Assembly (NCBI RefSeq): GCF_000696185.1
Contig: NZ_KK853997.1
Coordinates: 4,547,981 to 4,611,980 of the forward strand
Origin: Kitasatospora cheerisanensis KCTC 2395
GTDB lineage: Bacteria; Actinomycetota; Actinomycetes; Streptomycetales; Streptomycetaceae
Direction of reading: 5' to 3'
DNA length: 64,000 nt
Below the pieces are notes generated by a model. It worked only from the letters and a program-made list of their open reading frames with translations, did not search any database and was not told the origin of the DNA. Positions 15,319 to 24,647 of the stretch are shown in pieces. The position numbers and the translations under genes were made by a program. Each line of letters begins with the position of its first letter. Position 1 is the first letter of the stretch.

Positions 15319-16188
15319 CTACTCGCTCGCGGCCCAGCGGATGGCGTCCGTCATCTCCTTGAGGGAGCCGAAGTGGGCCGCGCCGGGTTCGAGGTAGAGC
15401 TGGGCGGTGGGGATGTGGTCGGCGAGCCAGGCGGAGTGGCCGACCGGGGAGAACTTGTCGTCCGCGCCGTGCCAGATCCGGACGGGCACGCGGATGGACT
15501 CGACGGCGAAGCCCCACTCGGCGATGAAGGCGAGGACGTCGTCGATCCAGCCGTCGGCGCCATAGCGGAAGGCCTGCCGGTAGGTGGACTGGAGCATCCG
15601 GCGGATGCCGATGTCGGCGACCACGGTGCGGTCCGGCTGGGTGAGTTCGGGGACCAGGTTGCGGATCAGCTGGGCCGGGTCGCGACGGATCACCTGGGAG
15701 CGGACCTGGAACGGGCCGGCGATCCGGACCTGGCCCAACTCCGCCTGGCGGAAGGCGCGTTCGTTGGAGGGCGTCATGCCGACGAACCAGTCGAGGCCCT
15801 CCGCGTCGCGCGGGGCCAGGCAGACCTGGGTGGCGGTCCGGATCACCCGGTCGGGGAGCAGGGCCGCGCAGGCGAGCGCGTGCGGGCCGCCGCCGGAGCG
15901 GCCGACCACGGCGAAGCGGTCGAGGCCGAGGGCGTCGGCGATGGTCGCGACGTCGTCCGCGGCGCTGCGGACCCGGCGGCCGGGCAGCCGGGTGGAGTCG
16001 CCGTAGCCGGGGCGGTCGAAGGAGATCAGCCGGACCCGCATCCGGGCCAGCACGGCGCTGCGCGGGGCGGGGCCGACCCGGCTGCCGGGGGTGCCGTGGA
16101 GCAGGAACACCGGCCTGCCGGAGGGGTCTCCGGACGTCTCCACCGCGAGGATGCCCCCGTCCGGTGTGTCGATCCTGCGGGTGGCCAC
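15319..16188 (-). CDS. Alpha/beta-fold hydrolase
   Basis: 289 residues. The GTG at 16188 is chosen because AGGAGG stands 7 bases before it; the open frame runs on into the neighbouring gene. Oxyanion motif HGTPGS at 31-36, nucleophile S98 in VVGRSGGG, acid D243 or D244 in WHGADDKF and H272 in GAAHFGS form the triad. Substrate unknown. It follows the DUF4231 gene with only a 14-base gap, so the two form an operon. Their position right after the fxs cluster and on the opposite strand gives no firm link to it. Confidence 0.85.
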   Translation of the reverse strand: MATRRIDTPDGGILAVETSGDPSGRPVFLLHGTPGSRVGPAPRSAVLARMRVRLISFDRPGYGDSTRLPGRRVRSAADDVATIADALGLDRFAVVGRSGGGPHALACAALLPDRVIRTATQVCLAPRDAEGLDWFVGMTPSNERAFRQAELGQVRIAGPFQVRSQVIRRDPAQLIRNLVPELTQPDRTVVADIGIRRMLQSTYRQAFRYGADGWIDDVLAFIAEWGFAVESIRVPVRIWHGADDKFSPVGHSAWLADHIPTAQLYLEPGAAHFGSLKEMTDAIRWAASE

Positions 16189-16202
16189 GCGGTGCCTCCT
16201 GG

Positions 16203-17165
16203 TCAGCTGGGGATGTCGAGGCTGCGCACCTCGCGGCGCGCCTGCCAGGTGGTGTGCTCCCGGGAGATGGCGTCCTCGGCGTCCCGGGCGAGCCGGGCCC
16301 AGTTCTCCTCGGCGTCCGGGGCGGTCAGGTCGACGGCCGCCAACTGGGCCTCGACCTTGGAGAGTTCGGCCGCCGCCAGGGTGTAGGCGGCGGCCTGCGG
16401 GCGGTACTGGCGGAGCTGGGCCCAGGCGGAGATCGAGGCGGCCACGGCGGAGATCGCACCGAGCGCGTCGAAGCCGAACTGGCCGAGGGCGCGCAGCACG
16501 GCGAGCAGCAGGCCGGCCGCGGGCAGCACGATGGCGAGCCGGCCGACCCGGCGGGTGGCGTTGCGGCACTGGATGGCCTTGGCCTGGTACCACTCGCGCT
16601 GGCTGTGCACCCGCTCGCGCAGGTAGATCTCGCGGCGGACCGGCAGCGGCTGGTCGCGCAGCCGCTCCATGGTCTCGGTGATCTGCGGATGCCGGGCCGG
16701 GGCCCGCCAGGTGCGCAGCTCCTCGGCGACCCCCGGGGTGACCCGGTCGGTGTCGAACTCGCCGAGGATGCCCGCAAGTTGGATGTCGTAGAGGCGTTCG
16801 GCGTCGGGCAGCTTGCGGGGCGGCGGCTGATAGGAGTCGGCCCGCACCGCGTACTTCCACACCAGGGTCTTGACCGACTCGGCGACCGCCCGGCCGTCGT
16901 ACCAGAGCCGCTGCGGGTTCTGCCAGGCCACGGTGACGGCGATGAACAGCGCGCCGAGGTAGGCGATCGCCGCGAGCCAGGCCCACAGCGCGCCGTCGGC
17001 GGAGCCCGCGAAGGCCGCGCCGACCAGCAGCAGCAGCTCCCAGCGGGAGAGCGCGACCGCGCGGGTCTGGCCCTGCAGGGACGCACCGTCGGCGGCCCAG
17101 AACAGTCGCGGCAGCAGGTCCTGCTCCCGCACGAAGCCGATCGAACGCCCTGCCCCAGCCGCCAT
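16203..17165 (-). CDS. DUF4231 domain membrane protein
   Basis: 320 residues. Two hydrophobic hairpins are visible: about residues 42-80 (from WELLLLVGAA to VTVAWQ) and about 206-250 (RLAIVLPAAGLLLAVLRA and the following Ala-rich stretch), separated by a charged cytosolic part of about 125 residues. This two-pair layout fits DUF4231, which resembles the SLATT 2TM effector proteins of nucleotide-triggered defence systems (family knowledge; weak here). No enzyme motif is seen. It is the first gene of a two-gene operon with the hydrolase. Confidence 0.7.
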   Translation of the reverse strand: MAAGAGRSIGFVREQDLLPRLFWAADGASLQGQTRAVALSRWELLLLVGAAFAGSADGALWAWLAAIAYLGALFIAVTVAWQNPQRLWYDGRAVAESVKTLVWKYAVRADSYQPPPRKLPDAERLYDIQLAGILGEFDTDRVTPGVAEELRTWRAPARHPQITETMERLRDQPLPVRREIYLRERVHSQREWYQAKAIQCRNATRRVGRLAIVLPAAGLLLAVLRALGQFGFDALGAISAVAASISAWAQLRQYRPQAAAYTLAAAELSKVEAQLAAVDLTAPDAEENWARLARDAEDAISREHTTWQARREVRSLDIPS

Positions 17166-17284
17166 TCCCGCCCCCGCAGCGCCGTCTCACCGGTCTCGGG
17201 AGTCCTTCCCAGTGCCGGACGAACTTACGCGAGCGGCACTGGAGTTGGCCGAATGGGCGGGGTTGCGCCGGGAGCGCGGGGCGG

Positions 17285-18034
17285 TCACCAGGCGTAGAAG
17301 ATGCGCTCCGCGTTGTCGGCGATCACCTTGTTGTTCCACTCGGTGCCGCCGTCCACGTTCCCGGAGCGGAACAGCGGCGGGGTGATGCCGCGGTCGGCGA
17401 GCTTGGCGGTCGCGGAGGCCATCACGGACTGCATCAGGGCGCTGGTGACGATGGTGGAGACCGAGCCGAACGGGGCGCCCGCGCCGGGGTGGTCGAGCTC
17501 GCCGTCGCCGGGGGCGATCTTGCTGTCCAGCACCAGGTCGCAGTTGTCCTTGAGGTAGGTGCCGGAGGGGTGGTTGGAGGTCACCGCCGCCGGATAGGCC
17601 AGCGAGGTCACGCCGATCACCTTCATGCCGCGGTCGCGGGCGTGCCGGGCGAGCTCGACCGGCATCACCTGGCGGCCGGACAGCGAGATCAGGAACAGCA
17701 GGTCGCCGCTGCGCGCGGGCGTCAGGTCGAGGGTGGTGGTGGCTAGGCCGGAGACCCGCTCCAGGGCGCTGCCCAGGTGTGCGGGCATCACGTTCACGCC
17801 GGTCATGCCGGGCACGTTGAGCAGGTTCATCACGACCAGGCCGCCGGCCCGGTAGACCACGTCCTGGGCGGCCAGCGAGGAGTGCCCGGCGCCGAAGGCG
17901 AAGATCCGCCGGCCGTGCTCGACGGCCTCCGCCAGCAGTTCGGCGGCGGCGTCGATGTGCTCGCCCTCCTCGGCGCGGATCCGCTCCAGGTGGGCCACGG
18001 CGGCGTCCAGGTACCGGCCGACCAGTTCGGTCAT
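17285..18034 (-). CDS. SIS-domain (sugar isomerase-like) protein
   Basis: 249 residues from ATG at 18034; the longer frame to 18106 would add a poor N-terminus. The phosphosugar-binding motif FGAGHSSL is at 47-54, and a second SIS motif region FLISLSGRQVMPVELA follows in the middle. SIS proteins bind or isomerise phosphosugars, often N-acetylglucosamine derivatives, or act as sugar-phosphate sensors. It closely resembles the UPF0309 group. It is divergent from the DtxR-type gene with 220 bases between, an arrangement I recall as conserved in Streptomyces. The exact reaction is unknown. Confidence 0.85.
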   Translation of the reverse strand: MTELVGRYLDAAVAHLERIRAEEGEHIDAAAELLAEAVEHGRRIFAFGAGHSSLAAQDVVYRAGGLVVMNLLNVPGMTGVNVMPAHLGSALERVSGLATTTLDLTPARSGDLLFLISLSGRQVMPVELARHARDRGMKVIGVTSLAYPAAVTSNHPSGTYLKDNCDLVLDSKIAPGDGELDHPGAGAPFGSVSTIVTSALMQSVMASATAKLADRGITPPLFRSGNVDGGTEWNNKVIADNAERIFYAW

Positions 18035-18254
18035 GTCGTGCTCCGTCCGAGCGCGGGCGGTCCGGTGGCCCGGGCCGCGGTGGGGGGAGAAGGCTACGGC
18101 GTGCACGGTGTCCCGTGCCGCGCCCGGCTGTCAACCGTCGCGCGGGGCGCTCGCAGGGCTGCGCGGACCGGGGCACAACCGAGGAGCGCACCGGGTTGTC
18201 ACCTCAGTACGTCAGAATTGGCGGTGAGGACACCGAAGAACGGAGCCAGGGGCG

Positions 18255-18943
18255 ATGTCAGGGCTGATCGACACCACTGAGATGTACCTCCGCACCATCC
18301 TGGAGCTGGAGGAGGAAGGCATCACCCCGATGCGCGCCCGGATCGCCGAGCGGCTGGAGCAGTCCGGCCCGACGGTGAGCCAGACGGTGGGTCGGATGGA
18401 GCGCGACGGCCTGCTCCAGGTCGCCGAGGACCGCCACCTCGAACTCACCGAGGAGGGCCGCCGGCTGGCGGTGCGGGTGATGCGCAAGCACCGCATCGCC
18501 GAGTGCCTGCTGGTGGACGTGATCGGCCTCGAGTGGGAGCAGGTCCACGAGGAGGCCTGCCGCTGGGAGCACGTGATGAGCGAGACGGTCGAGCGCAAGG
18601 TGCTCGCCATGCTCGGTCACCCCACCCAGTCCCCGTACGGCAACCCGATCCCGGGCCTGGACGAGCTGGGCGACACCAAGGCCGAGGGCGAGGGCTTCGA
18701 CGCCGGCCTGGTCACGCTGGAGTCGGTGGCCGGCAAGGACGGCGCGGACGTGGTGGTGCGCCGGATCGGCGAGCCGATCCAGACCGACGGCGAGCTGATG
18801 CGCACCCTGCGCCGCGCGGGCGTCCGCCCCGGGGCGACGGTGCGGGTGGCCCGGCGGCCGGCGGCGTGCTGGTCGGCACCGGCGACGGCGCGGCCGAGCT
18901 CGGCAAGGAGATCGCGGCGCACGTCTTCGTCGCCCAGCCGTAA
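18255..18943 (+). CDS. DtxR-family iron-dependent regulator (DesR/IdeR type), frame interrupted near 18855
   Basis: ATG at 18255 begins MSGLIDTTEMYLRTILELEEEG. HTH at about 25-60, then the metal-binding helices with M10, H79, E83, H98, C102, E105 and H106, all at the positions of the DtxR metal ligands. The C-terminal SH3-like domain breaks: after VRPGATVRVAR the frame goes wrong, while a reading frame one base off continues AAGGVLVGTGDGAAELGK to AAHVFVAQP and TAA at 18943. One extra G in the CCCGGCGG stretch near 18850-18856 would restore a 229-residue protein. The product would repress siderophore and iron genes when Fe2+-bound. The break is more likely a sequence error than real loss. Confidence 0.85.
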
Positions 18944-19294
18944 CCGCGACCGCAGGCGGATCGGGACGCGCCTCGGGGCCCGGTGTCCCCGCACCGGGCC
19001 CCGCGCGTTCCCTCCCTCCCCCTGCTCCCCTCCGGTCCCTCCCCGGCCCCGGCTTCCCGCCCGCCGCCGCATTCGGCTTCCCCGACCGAACGCCCTCCCG
19101 GCAGCCCCCCACGCTCTCCGACCCGCCGCTCCTTCCGCTCCGCTCCACCGACCCCGCGCCGACGCTGAGGATGATCCCCCCGGCCACCGCGGCCAACCCT
19201 GGGGCGGTGTCACCCGATCGATGGGCTTTCCCGCGCTGACCTGCGGGTATGACGACTCGTTTCCGGAAGATCGCGCTCCGTACGGCCCGGGGCC
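18944..19294. other. Intergenic region after the DtxR-type gene
   Basis: 351 bases with no gene that I can support. It contains the terminator at 18974-19003, then a long pyrimidine-rich tract (about 19008-19060) and a run of C/G-rich sequence. Small frames here lack ribosome-binding sites and have unnatural composition. Confidence 0.6.
18974..19003 (+). terminator. Terminator downstream of the DtxR-type gene
   Basis: CGGGGCCCGGTG, loop TCCCCG, CACCGGGCCCCG: a perfect 12-bp stem 31 bases after the stop codon. Confidence 0.75.
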
Positions 19295-19999
19295 TCAGTG
19301 CACCGCGGCGGGGGCCCGCTGCACCGGGGGCGGCGTCGACGGCTCGCGCCGGCAGGCGTACGCCAGCGGACTGACCAGCTCCATCGCGTCCGGCAGCCAG
19401 CGGTTCATCAGCGTCGGCGGCCGGGCCCACAGCGCCGCGGCGTGCCCGACGAAGCGGGACGGCGGGGCCACCACCCAGTCGCCCTCGCCGCGCGCCACCA
19501 GGTCCAGCCCGCCGGGGGTGCAGCCGATCTGCCGCAGCAGGTCCGGCAGCTTGGCGACCGCGCCGGGCAGCACCAGGAAGTGCAGCCGCCGCCCGCCGCG
19601 GCCCCGGGCGGCCGGCACCGCCACCACCGGGCCGAGCTGCAGCCCCATCCGCTCCATCCGGGCCAGCGCCAGGCAGCCCGCGACCTCGGGCACGTCCAGC
19701 ACGTCGAAAGCCCGGCCGGTGGGCAGCAGAATCGATGCTTCCGGGGTCTCCGTCCACCACGCGCGGACCGTCTCCGCCCCGACGCTGGCCAGCTGCCCCC
19801 AGTCCGCGCAGACGGGGTGTGCGCCGGGGAGCGCACAGCGCGGATCGCCGCAGGAGCAGCGCGCCGGTCCGCCGCCCTCGACCAGCCACGCCCCCGGGAC
19901 CACCTCCCAGTGGCGTTCCTCGGCACAGCGGACGGCTTCCAGCAGCAGCGGCGGCGGATCCGGTTCGGGGGATAGCGAGGAATTGTCCACGTGCAGCAC
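19295..19999 (-). CDS. Bifunctional DNA primase/polymerase (Prim-Pol) domain-like protein
   Basis: 234 residues, GTG start. N-terminal segment HWEVVPGAWLVEGG, then a CxCxxxxC-PGAHP-type element (CSCGDPRCALPGAHPVCADW) followed by TGRAFDVLDVPEVAG and a late GDWVVAPPSR. This is the layout of the prim-pol N-terminal fold found in many Streptomyces proteins of about this size, with the canonical DxD reduced to DVLDVP, so catalysis is doubtful. No helicase domain is attached. Role unknown. A GTG three codons further in is an alternative start. It is divergent from the TPR regulator gene. Confidence 0.7.
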   Translation of the reverse strand: MLHVDNSSLSPEPDPPPLLLEAVRCAEERHWEVVPGAWLVEGGGPARCSCGDPRCALPGAHPVCADWGQLASVGAETVRAWWTETPEASILLPTGRAFDVLDVPEVAGCLALARMERMGLQLGPVVAVPAARGRGGRRLHFLVLPGAVAKLPDLLRQIGCTPGGLDLVARGEGDWVVAPPSRFVGHAAALWARPPTLMNRWLPDAMELVSPLAYACRREPSTPPPVQRAPAAVH

Positions 20000-20254
20000 A
20001 ACTACGGTCCGTGAGTGGGGGTTACGGGCCGCCGACGAACGATTCGAACGGGGCGCGCGTTGTCACCCGGGACGGTGATCCTGGTCGGAACCCCCCGTCC
20101 CAGCAGGGGCGGTAACGGGCGCAGTGGGGGCGCACAGGGGCATTCACCAGGGCGCGTGGGGAGTGGGTACGTCACCGTGGGTATTCCGCATGGTGTTGCA
20201 CAGTCGTCGCCCTCCGGTCGGGTCCGGACGGCGTTGGGGAGGCGGAAAAATCCC

Positions 20255-21631
20255 ATGGCCGCGAGACCACTCGTCGCACGAGAGCCGAACGAGCGTCTGC
20301 AGCAGCTGATCCAGGAGGCGGGCTGCTCCAACGCGGGCCTGGCCCGCCGGGTCAACCTCTGCGGCGCAGAGCACGGACTCGACCTGCGATACGACAAAAC
20401 GTCCGTCGCCCGCTGGCTGCGCGGGCAACAACCACGCGGGCAGGCGCCCGCCGTCATCGCCGAGGCCCTCGGCCGCAAGCTCGGCCGCGGCGTCACCGTG
20501 GACGAGATCGGCATGGCCGACGGCAAGAGCCTCAGCTCCGCCGTCGGACTCCAGTTCGCGCCCAGCCTGGCCACCGCGCTGGAGCAGATCTGCGAACTGT
20601 GGCGCAGCGACGTCGGCAAGCGCGACTTCCTGGCCGGCGCCACCGTCGCCGCCTCCGCCCTGGTCGAACCCAGCCGGGACTGGCTGATCACCCCGCCCGA
20701 CCCGGTGGTCGCCCGCACCGGCGGCACCCGCGTCGGCCTCGCCGACGTGGCCGCGATCCGGGCCACCACTCAGATGCTGGTCGACCTCGACCACCGGTTC
20801 GGCAGCGGCCACGTCCGCCCCGTCGTGGTGCACTACCTGAACAGCGTGGTCTCCGGCTTCCTCGGCGGCTCCTACCGCGACGAGACGGGCCGTCAACTCT
20901 TCGGCGCCGTCGCACGACTGACCGAACTCGCCGGCTACATGGCCGTCGACACCGGCCAGCCCGGCCTCGCTCAGCGCTACTACATCCAGGCGCTGCGCCT
21001 CGCCCAGGCCGCCGACGACCGCGGCTACGGCGGCTACGTGCTCGCCGCCTCGATGAGCCACCTCGCCGCGACCCTCGGCAACCCCCGGGAGATCGCCCAA
21101 CTCGCCCGCGCCGCCCAGGAAGGCGCCCGCACCGTCGCCACCCCCACCGCGATGGCGATGTTCTACGCCGCCGAGGCGCGCGGCCACGCGCTGCTCGGCG
21201 ACGCCTACTCGTGCGAGGCGGTCGCCGCGAAGGCGCTCGCCTCGATGGAGCGCCGCAACCCGGCCGACGACCCGGACTGGATCGTCCACTTCGACGAGGC
21301 CTACCTCGCCGACGAGTTGGCGCACTGCCACCGCGACCTCCAGCAGGGCGAGCGGGCCGAGCACTACGCCCGCACCGCGCTCGACCTGCACCCCGCCCAC
21401 CGGGTCCGCCGGCGCGCCGTCGACCTGGTCCTGCTGGCCACCGCCCAACTCCAGCAGCGCGACCTCGAACGCGCCTGCGAGACCGGCACCGAGGCCGTCC
21501 GGCTGCTCAGCGGGCTGCGCTCCAACCGCGGCGTCGAGTACCTGGACGACTTCCGCAGCCGGCTGGAGCCGTACCGGGGCCACCGCGCGGTGCGCGAGTT
21601 CCACGCCCGGATGGACGGCGAGGCCGCCTAG
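20255..21631 (+). CDS. NsdA-like regulatory protein with helical (TPR-like) repeats
   Basis: 458 residues from ATG at 20255, preceded by GGGGAGG at 20236-20242; the open frame extends to 20015 without a good start. N-terminal PNERLQQLIQEAGCSNAGLARRVNL and KTSVARWLRGQQPRG look like an XRE-type helix-turn-helix. A SDVGKRDFLAG segment follows at about residue 120, and the remaining 300 residues are Ala/Leu-rich helical repeats (LGNPREIAQLARAAQEGA). Streptomyces genomes carry several such proteins, NsdA being a known negative regulator of sporulation and antibiotics; whether this is the orthologue is not certain. A strong terminator follows. Confidence 0.75.
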   Translation: MAARPLVAREPNERLQQLIQEAGCSNAGLARRVNLCGAEHGLDLRYDKTSVARWLRGQQPRGQAPAVIAEALGRKLGRGVTVDEIGMADGKSLSSAVGLQFAPSLATALEQICELWRSDVGKRDFLAGATVAASALVEPSRDWLITPPDPVVARTGGTRVGLADVAAIRATTQMLVDLDHRFGSGHVRPVVVHYLNSVVSGFLGGSYRDETGRQLFGAVARLTELAGYMAVDTGQPGLAQRYYIQALRLAQAADDRGYGGYVLAASMSHLAATLGNPREIAQLARAAQEGARTVATPTAMAMFYAAEARGHALLGDAYSCEAVAAKALASMERRNPADDPDWIVHFDEAYLADELAHCHRDLQQGERAEHYARTALDLHPAHRVRRRAVDLVLLATAQLQQRDLERACETGTEAVRLLSGLRSNRGVEYLDDFRSRLEPYRGHRAVREFHARMDGEAA

Positions 21632-21657
21632 GCGTGCCGCGCAAGGGAACTGACGGA

Positions 21658-21692
21658 GCGGCGGGCGCCCGTGCCGCACGGGCGCCCGCCGC
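21658..21692 (+). terminator. Terminator after the TPR regulator
   Basis: GCGGCGGGCGCCCGTGC pairs with GCACGGGCGCCCGCCGC around one base, 17 complementary positions (about 16 after loop opening). It lies 27 bases past the stop codon. Confidence 0.75.
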
Positions 21693-21905
21693 GGCCGTCC
21701 GGGGCCGCGGGCGGCCGGGCGGTGACTCCGGGTGCCCGGACGGTCGCAGGAGCTCGTGAAGCAATAGCACAGAACACCGGCCCGCGTAGTCACCTGTGCC
21801 GGTGAACCGGTAGCGTGGGCTCGCAGTTGTGGTCCGCCGTCAGCTACCCGGCGGGGCAACCGAGAGGCCCGGGATCCCGGTGCCGTGCACAGGTGAGGAA
21901 TCGCG

Positions 21906-23039
21906 TTGAGCCAGCGCCGCTCGTATCCCAACTCCGGCGACTTCAATCTGGACGACCTGTTCCGGCCGGAGCCCGCCGCAGACGGTCAGGGCAACCCGGC
22001 GCAGGCCGCGCAGCCCCCGTACGCCCAGCCGCAGCCGCAAGCCCCCGTCCCGCAGCAGCAGTCCGCCCCTCCGCTCGGCCAGAGCGGCAGCCCCGAGTAC
22101 TGGGGCACCGCACCGCAGCAGGCCGCGCCGGTCGAACCGCAGGGCGACGCCGGAGCCACGCAGTACCTCCCGCCCTACCCCGCCGGGGACCCGGCCGTCG
22201 GCGGCGCGCCCACCCAGGCCGGCTTCCCGCAACAGGGCTACGCCGGCGGCACGTTCGGCGGCCAGCAGCAGTACGCCGCGCCGGCGCCCGCGGCCGCGCC
22301 CGGGCAGCAGAGCTACGGCGGGGCGTACGGCGCCGTGCCGCCCCAGCAGCCCGCCTACCAGGCCGCCGCGCCCGAACCCGCCTTCGCCGCGGACGGCGGC
22401 GGCCGCCGCAAGCCCGACCCGAAGCTGCTGATCGGGGCGGGCGTGGCCGGCGTCGCGCTGATCGCGGTGCTCATCGGCGTGCTCGCCAGCGGCGGCGACG
22501 ACACCGCCAAGGACCAGGCCAAGACCAAGAGTTCCACCAGCCAGCAGGCCTCCGCGCCGGCCGGCGGCGGGAACGGCGCCGTCGGCCCGGAGATGAAGGC
22601 CCAGGCGCAGGCGATGTCCGACCTGCTCGGCACCGCGAGCGCGAGCCGCACCTCGGTGGTCAACGCGGTCACCGCCGTCGGCAAGTGCCAGGGCCTGCCG
22701 GACGCGCAGGCCGCACTGACCGCGGCCGCCGCGCAGCGGCAGGACCTGCTGAAGAAGCTCGGCGAGCTGAAGGTCGATCAGCTCACCGAGGGTGGCAAGC
22801 TGGTGGAGCAGTTGCAGAAGGCGTGGCAGGCGTCCTCCACCGCGGACTCCGAGTACGCCCTGTGGGCCGGCGACATGGTCGCCGGGTGCGACGCGGGCAA
22901 GGCGAAGGACAACGACCACTACCGCAACGGCAACACCGCGAGCGGCTCCGCCACGACGGCCAAGGAGCAGGCCTCGGGGCTGTGGGGGGCGATCGCGTCG
23001 AAGACGGGGCTCCCGAACAAGGGCGCGAGCGAGCTGTAG
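21906..23039 (+). CDS. Pro/Gln/Ala-rich single-span membrane protein of unknown function
   Basis: 377 residues, TTG start behind GTGAGGAA. Residues 1-165 are low complexity, rich in Pro, Gln, Ala and Gly (many PQQ and QAP repeats), and are predicted cytoplasmic. One transmembrane helix follows at about 174-195 (LLIGAGVAGVALIAVLIGVL). The remaining 180 residues would lie outside; they are Ala/Lys-rich with two cysteines about 200 bases apart that could form a disulfide. I do not recognise the outer domain. The layout is common among actinobacterial surface proteins. It is convergent with the lipoprotein gene. Confidence 0.7.
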   Translation: MSQRRSYPNSGDFNLDDLFRPEPAADGQGNPAQAAQPPYAQPQPQAPVPQQQSAPPLGQSGSPEYWGTAPQQAAPVEPQGDAGATQYLPPYPAGDPAVGGAPTQAGFPQQGYAGGTFGGQQQYAAPAPAAAPGQQSYGGAYGAVPPQQPAYQAAAPEPAFAADGGGRRKPDPKLLIGAGVAGVALIAVLIGVLASGGDDTAKDQAKTKSSTSQQASAPAGGGNGAVGPEMKAQAQAMSDLLGTASASRTSVVNAVTAVGKCQGLPDAQAALTAAAAQRQDLLKKLGELKVDQLTEGGKLVEQLQKAWQASSTADSEYALWAGDMVAGCDAGKAKDNDHYRNGNTASGSATTAKEQASGLWGAIASKTGLPNKGASEL

Positions 23040-23090
23040 CAGCCGGACGCGGGGGGCGGGCCGGGAGGTGCCCCTCGCGCCCCTGGTTTC

Positions 23091-24365
23091 TCACCCCGCC
23101 AGGACGGTGCGGACGTCGGTGAAGCCCTGGTGCTGTTCGACCAGGCGGCCGTTGCGGACCTGCTGGAAGGTGACGGAGGTGTTCACCAGGCGCGGGGAGT
23201 CCGCGGTGGGGAGCATGTTGGTGACGCCCCAGCTGAGCGGCGGGGTGGTGCCGGCGGTGTCGATGGGGTCGCCGCTGTCGAGGACGGACTGCAGGGCCTT
23301 CGCGGTGAGCGGCCGCTCGCGGTCGACCCGCCCGGCGGCCTGCTGGAGGACGGCGTAGGCGACCCAGGTGGTCTGGACGCCGGGGTCGGTGACGTCGATG
23401 GTGGCGCCGTTGCCGTAGGTGCGGGCGGTGGCGCGCAGGTTGTCCCAGACCGGCGAACTCTCGGCGGGGAACCAGCCGGTGGCGTACGCGCCGCGCAGCG
23501 GGCCGTTGTCGCCGCCGGTGGAGTCGACCACGGACTGCTGGAAGGAGCCGATGACCGAGGCGAGTTGGGTGTTCTTCGGGTTGGCCCGGCGGTAGGGGTC
23601 GAGCAGGTTGCCGGTGGGTTCGGCGCCGAGCGCGGAGAGCACGCAGTTGCCGGGCCGGTCGTCGCCGATGGCGCGCCTGGTGTAGGGGGAGTAGTCGTTG
23701 GACTTCTCCGGGGCCTTGACGTCGATGACCTTGATGCCGGTCTGCTTGACGGCGGTGGAGAGGTAGCTGACCAGGGCGTCGCCGGACCGGCTGTCGGGGC
23801 GGATCAGCGCGATCTGCTTGCAGCCGGCCTCGATCAACTGGCGTCCGCTGCCCGCGACCAGGGCGGGCGTGCCGCCGTTGACGGGGTAGGACAGCGGGCT
23901 GCTGAACTCGGGGCTGGAGAGGCCGTAGCCGCCGATGAACGGGATGCCGGCGGCTTCCAGGACGGGCATGAAGTTGCTGCCGTACTGGCTGGCGGAGCCG
24001 ACCACGGCGACGGCGTGCGCCTCGACGGCCTGGTCGGCGCAGGCGGTGGCGCCGTCGGTGGTGTCGTGCTCGTTGCAGGTGAGGATGCGGACCTTGCGGC
24101 CGTTCAGGCCGCCGTGCGCGTTCAGGTCGCGGCCGATGGCGTCGGCGAGCGCGGTCATGCCGGGGCGGTCGGCGGCGCCGGTGCCGGACGGGGCGAAGGT
24201 CATCACGGTGACGTCCTGGCCGGTGGCGTCGGCGGCGGCCGGGCCGCCGCAGGCGGTGGCGGAGAGCAGGGCGGGCAGGACCGCGCCGGCGGCGAGGGCG
24301 GCGGCGGTGCGGTGGCGGCGTCCGCTGACGGCGGGCAGCGGGTGGGGGATTCCGGTCCGCGTCAT
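23091..24365 (-). CDS. Substrate-binding lipoprotein, branched-chain amino acid (Leu/Ile/Val-binding) type
   Basis: 424 residues from ATG at 24365 (MTRTGI), preceded by GGGAGGAACTGA. Signal peptide: Arg-rich start (SGRRHRT), Ala-rich core, then lipobox SATAC with lipidated C39. The mature part is a periplasmic-binding-protein type 1 fold: DVTVMTFAPSGTG, AIGRDLNAHGGLNGRKV, and AVVGSASQYG, as in LivJ-like receptors. No permease or ATPase genes lie beside it, so it is an orphan receptor or works with a distant transporter. Ligand unknown. Confidence 0.8.
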   Translation of the reverse strand: MTRTGIPHPLPAVSGRRHRTAAALAAGAVLPALLSATACGGPAAADATGQDVTVMTFAPSGTGAADRPGMTALADAIGRDLNAHGGLNGRKVRILTCNEHDTTDGATACADQAVEAHAVAVVGSASQYGSNFMPVLEAAGIPFIGGYGLSSPEFSSPLSYPVNGGTPALVAGSGRQLIEAGCKQIALIRPDSRSGDALVSYLSTAVKQTGIKVIDVKAPEKSNDYSPYTRRAIGDDRPGNCVLSALGAEPTGNLLDPYRRANPKNTQLASVIGSFQQSVVDSTGGDNGPLRGAYATGWFPAESSPVWDNLRATARTYGNGATIDVTDPGVQTTWVAYAVLQQAAGRVDRERPLTAKALQSVLDSGDPIDTAGTTPPLSWGVTNMLPTADSPRLVNTSVTFQQVRNGRLVEQHQGFTDVRTVLAG

Positions 24366-24647
24366 GGTGCTCAGTTCCTCCCTGGACATGCTGCGGGGGC
24401 GACCCGTGCTCCGTTGCGCAGGTTCGGCGGGTCAAGGGTGGTGCGGGCCGGGCACGCCGAGAGGGACGCGATGTGAACGGTCCGCCAACGGGGGAGGAAC
24501 TCGGGGCGCGGGCGTGTGATGACGCGTGTAGAGGGCGACCGGTCCGGGAACGTACGATCGACTCCCGTGTCCGACAGCATGGATTCTCCGTACCGTTCTG
24601 CCCGAAACTCTTCTCGAACGGGCGGCCGCTCCAGCACGATGGGCGTC

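Noticed and set aside
11003..15517. A 1504-codon open frame on the minus strand across fxsT
   Set aside because: It is the antisense of a well-formed plus-strand gene in GC-rich DNA, where stop codons are rare; composition is Gly/Val/Ala repeats without any motif.
24516..24647. N-terminal extension of the SCO4402-like protein
   Set aside because: Ser/Arg-rich and without ribosome-binding site; the conserved part begins at MPLTDLPWWRW.
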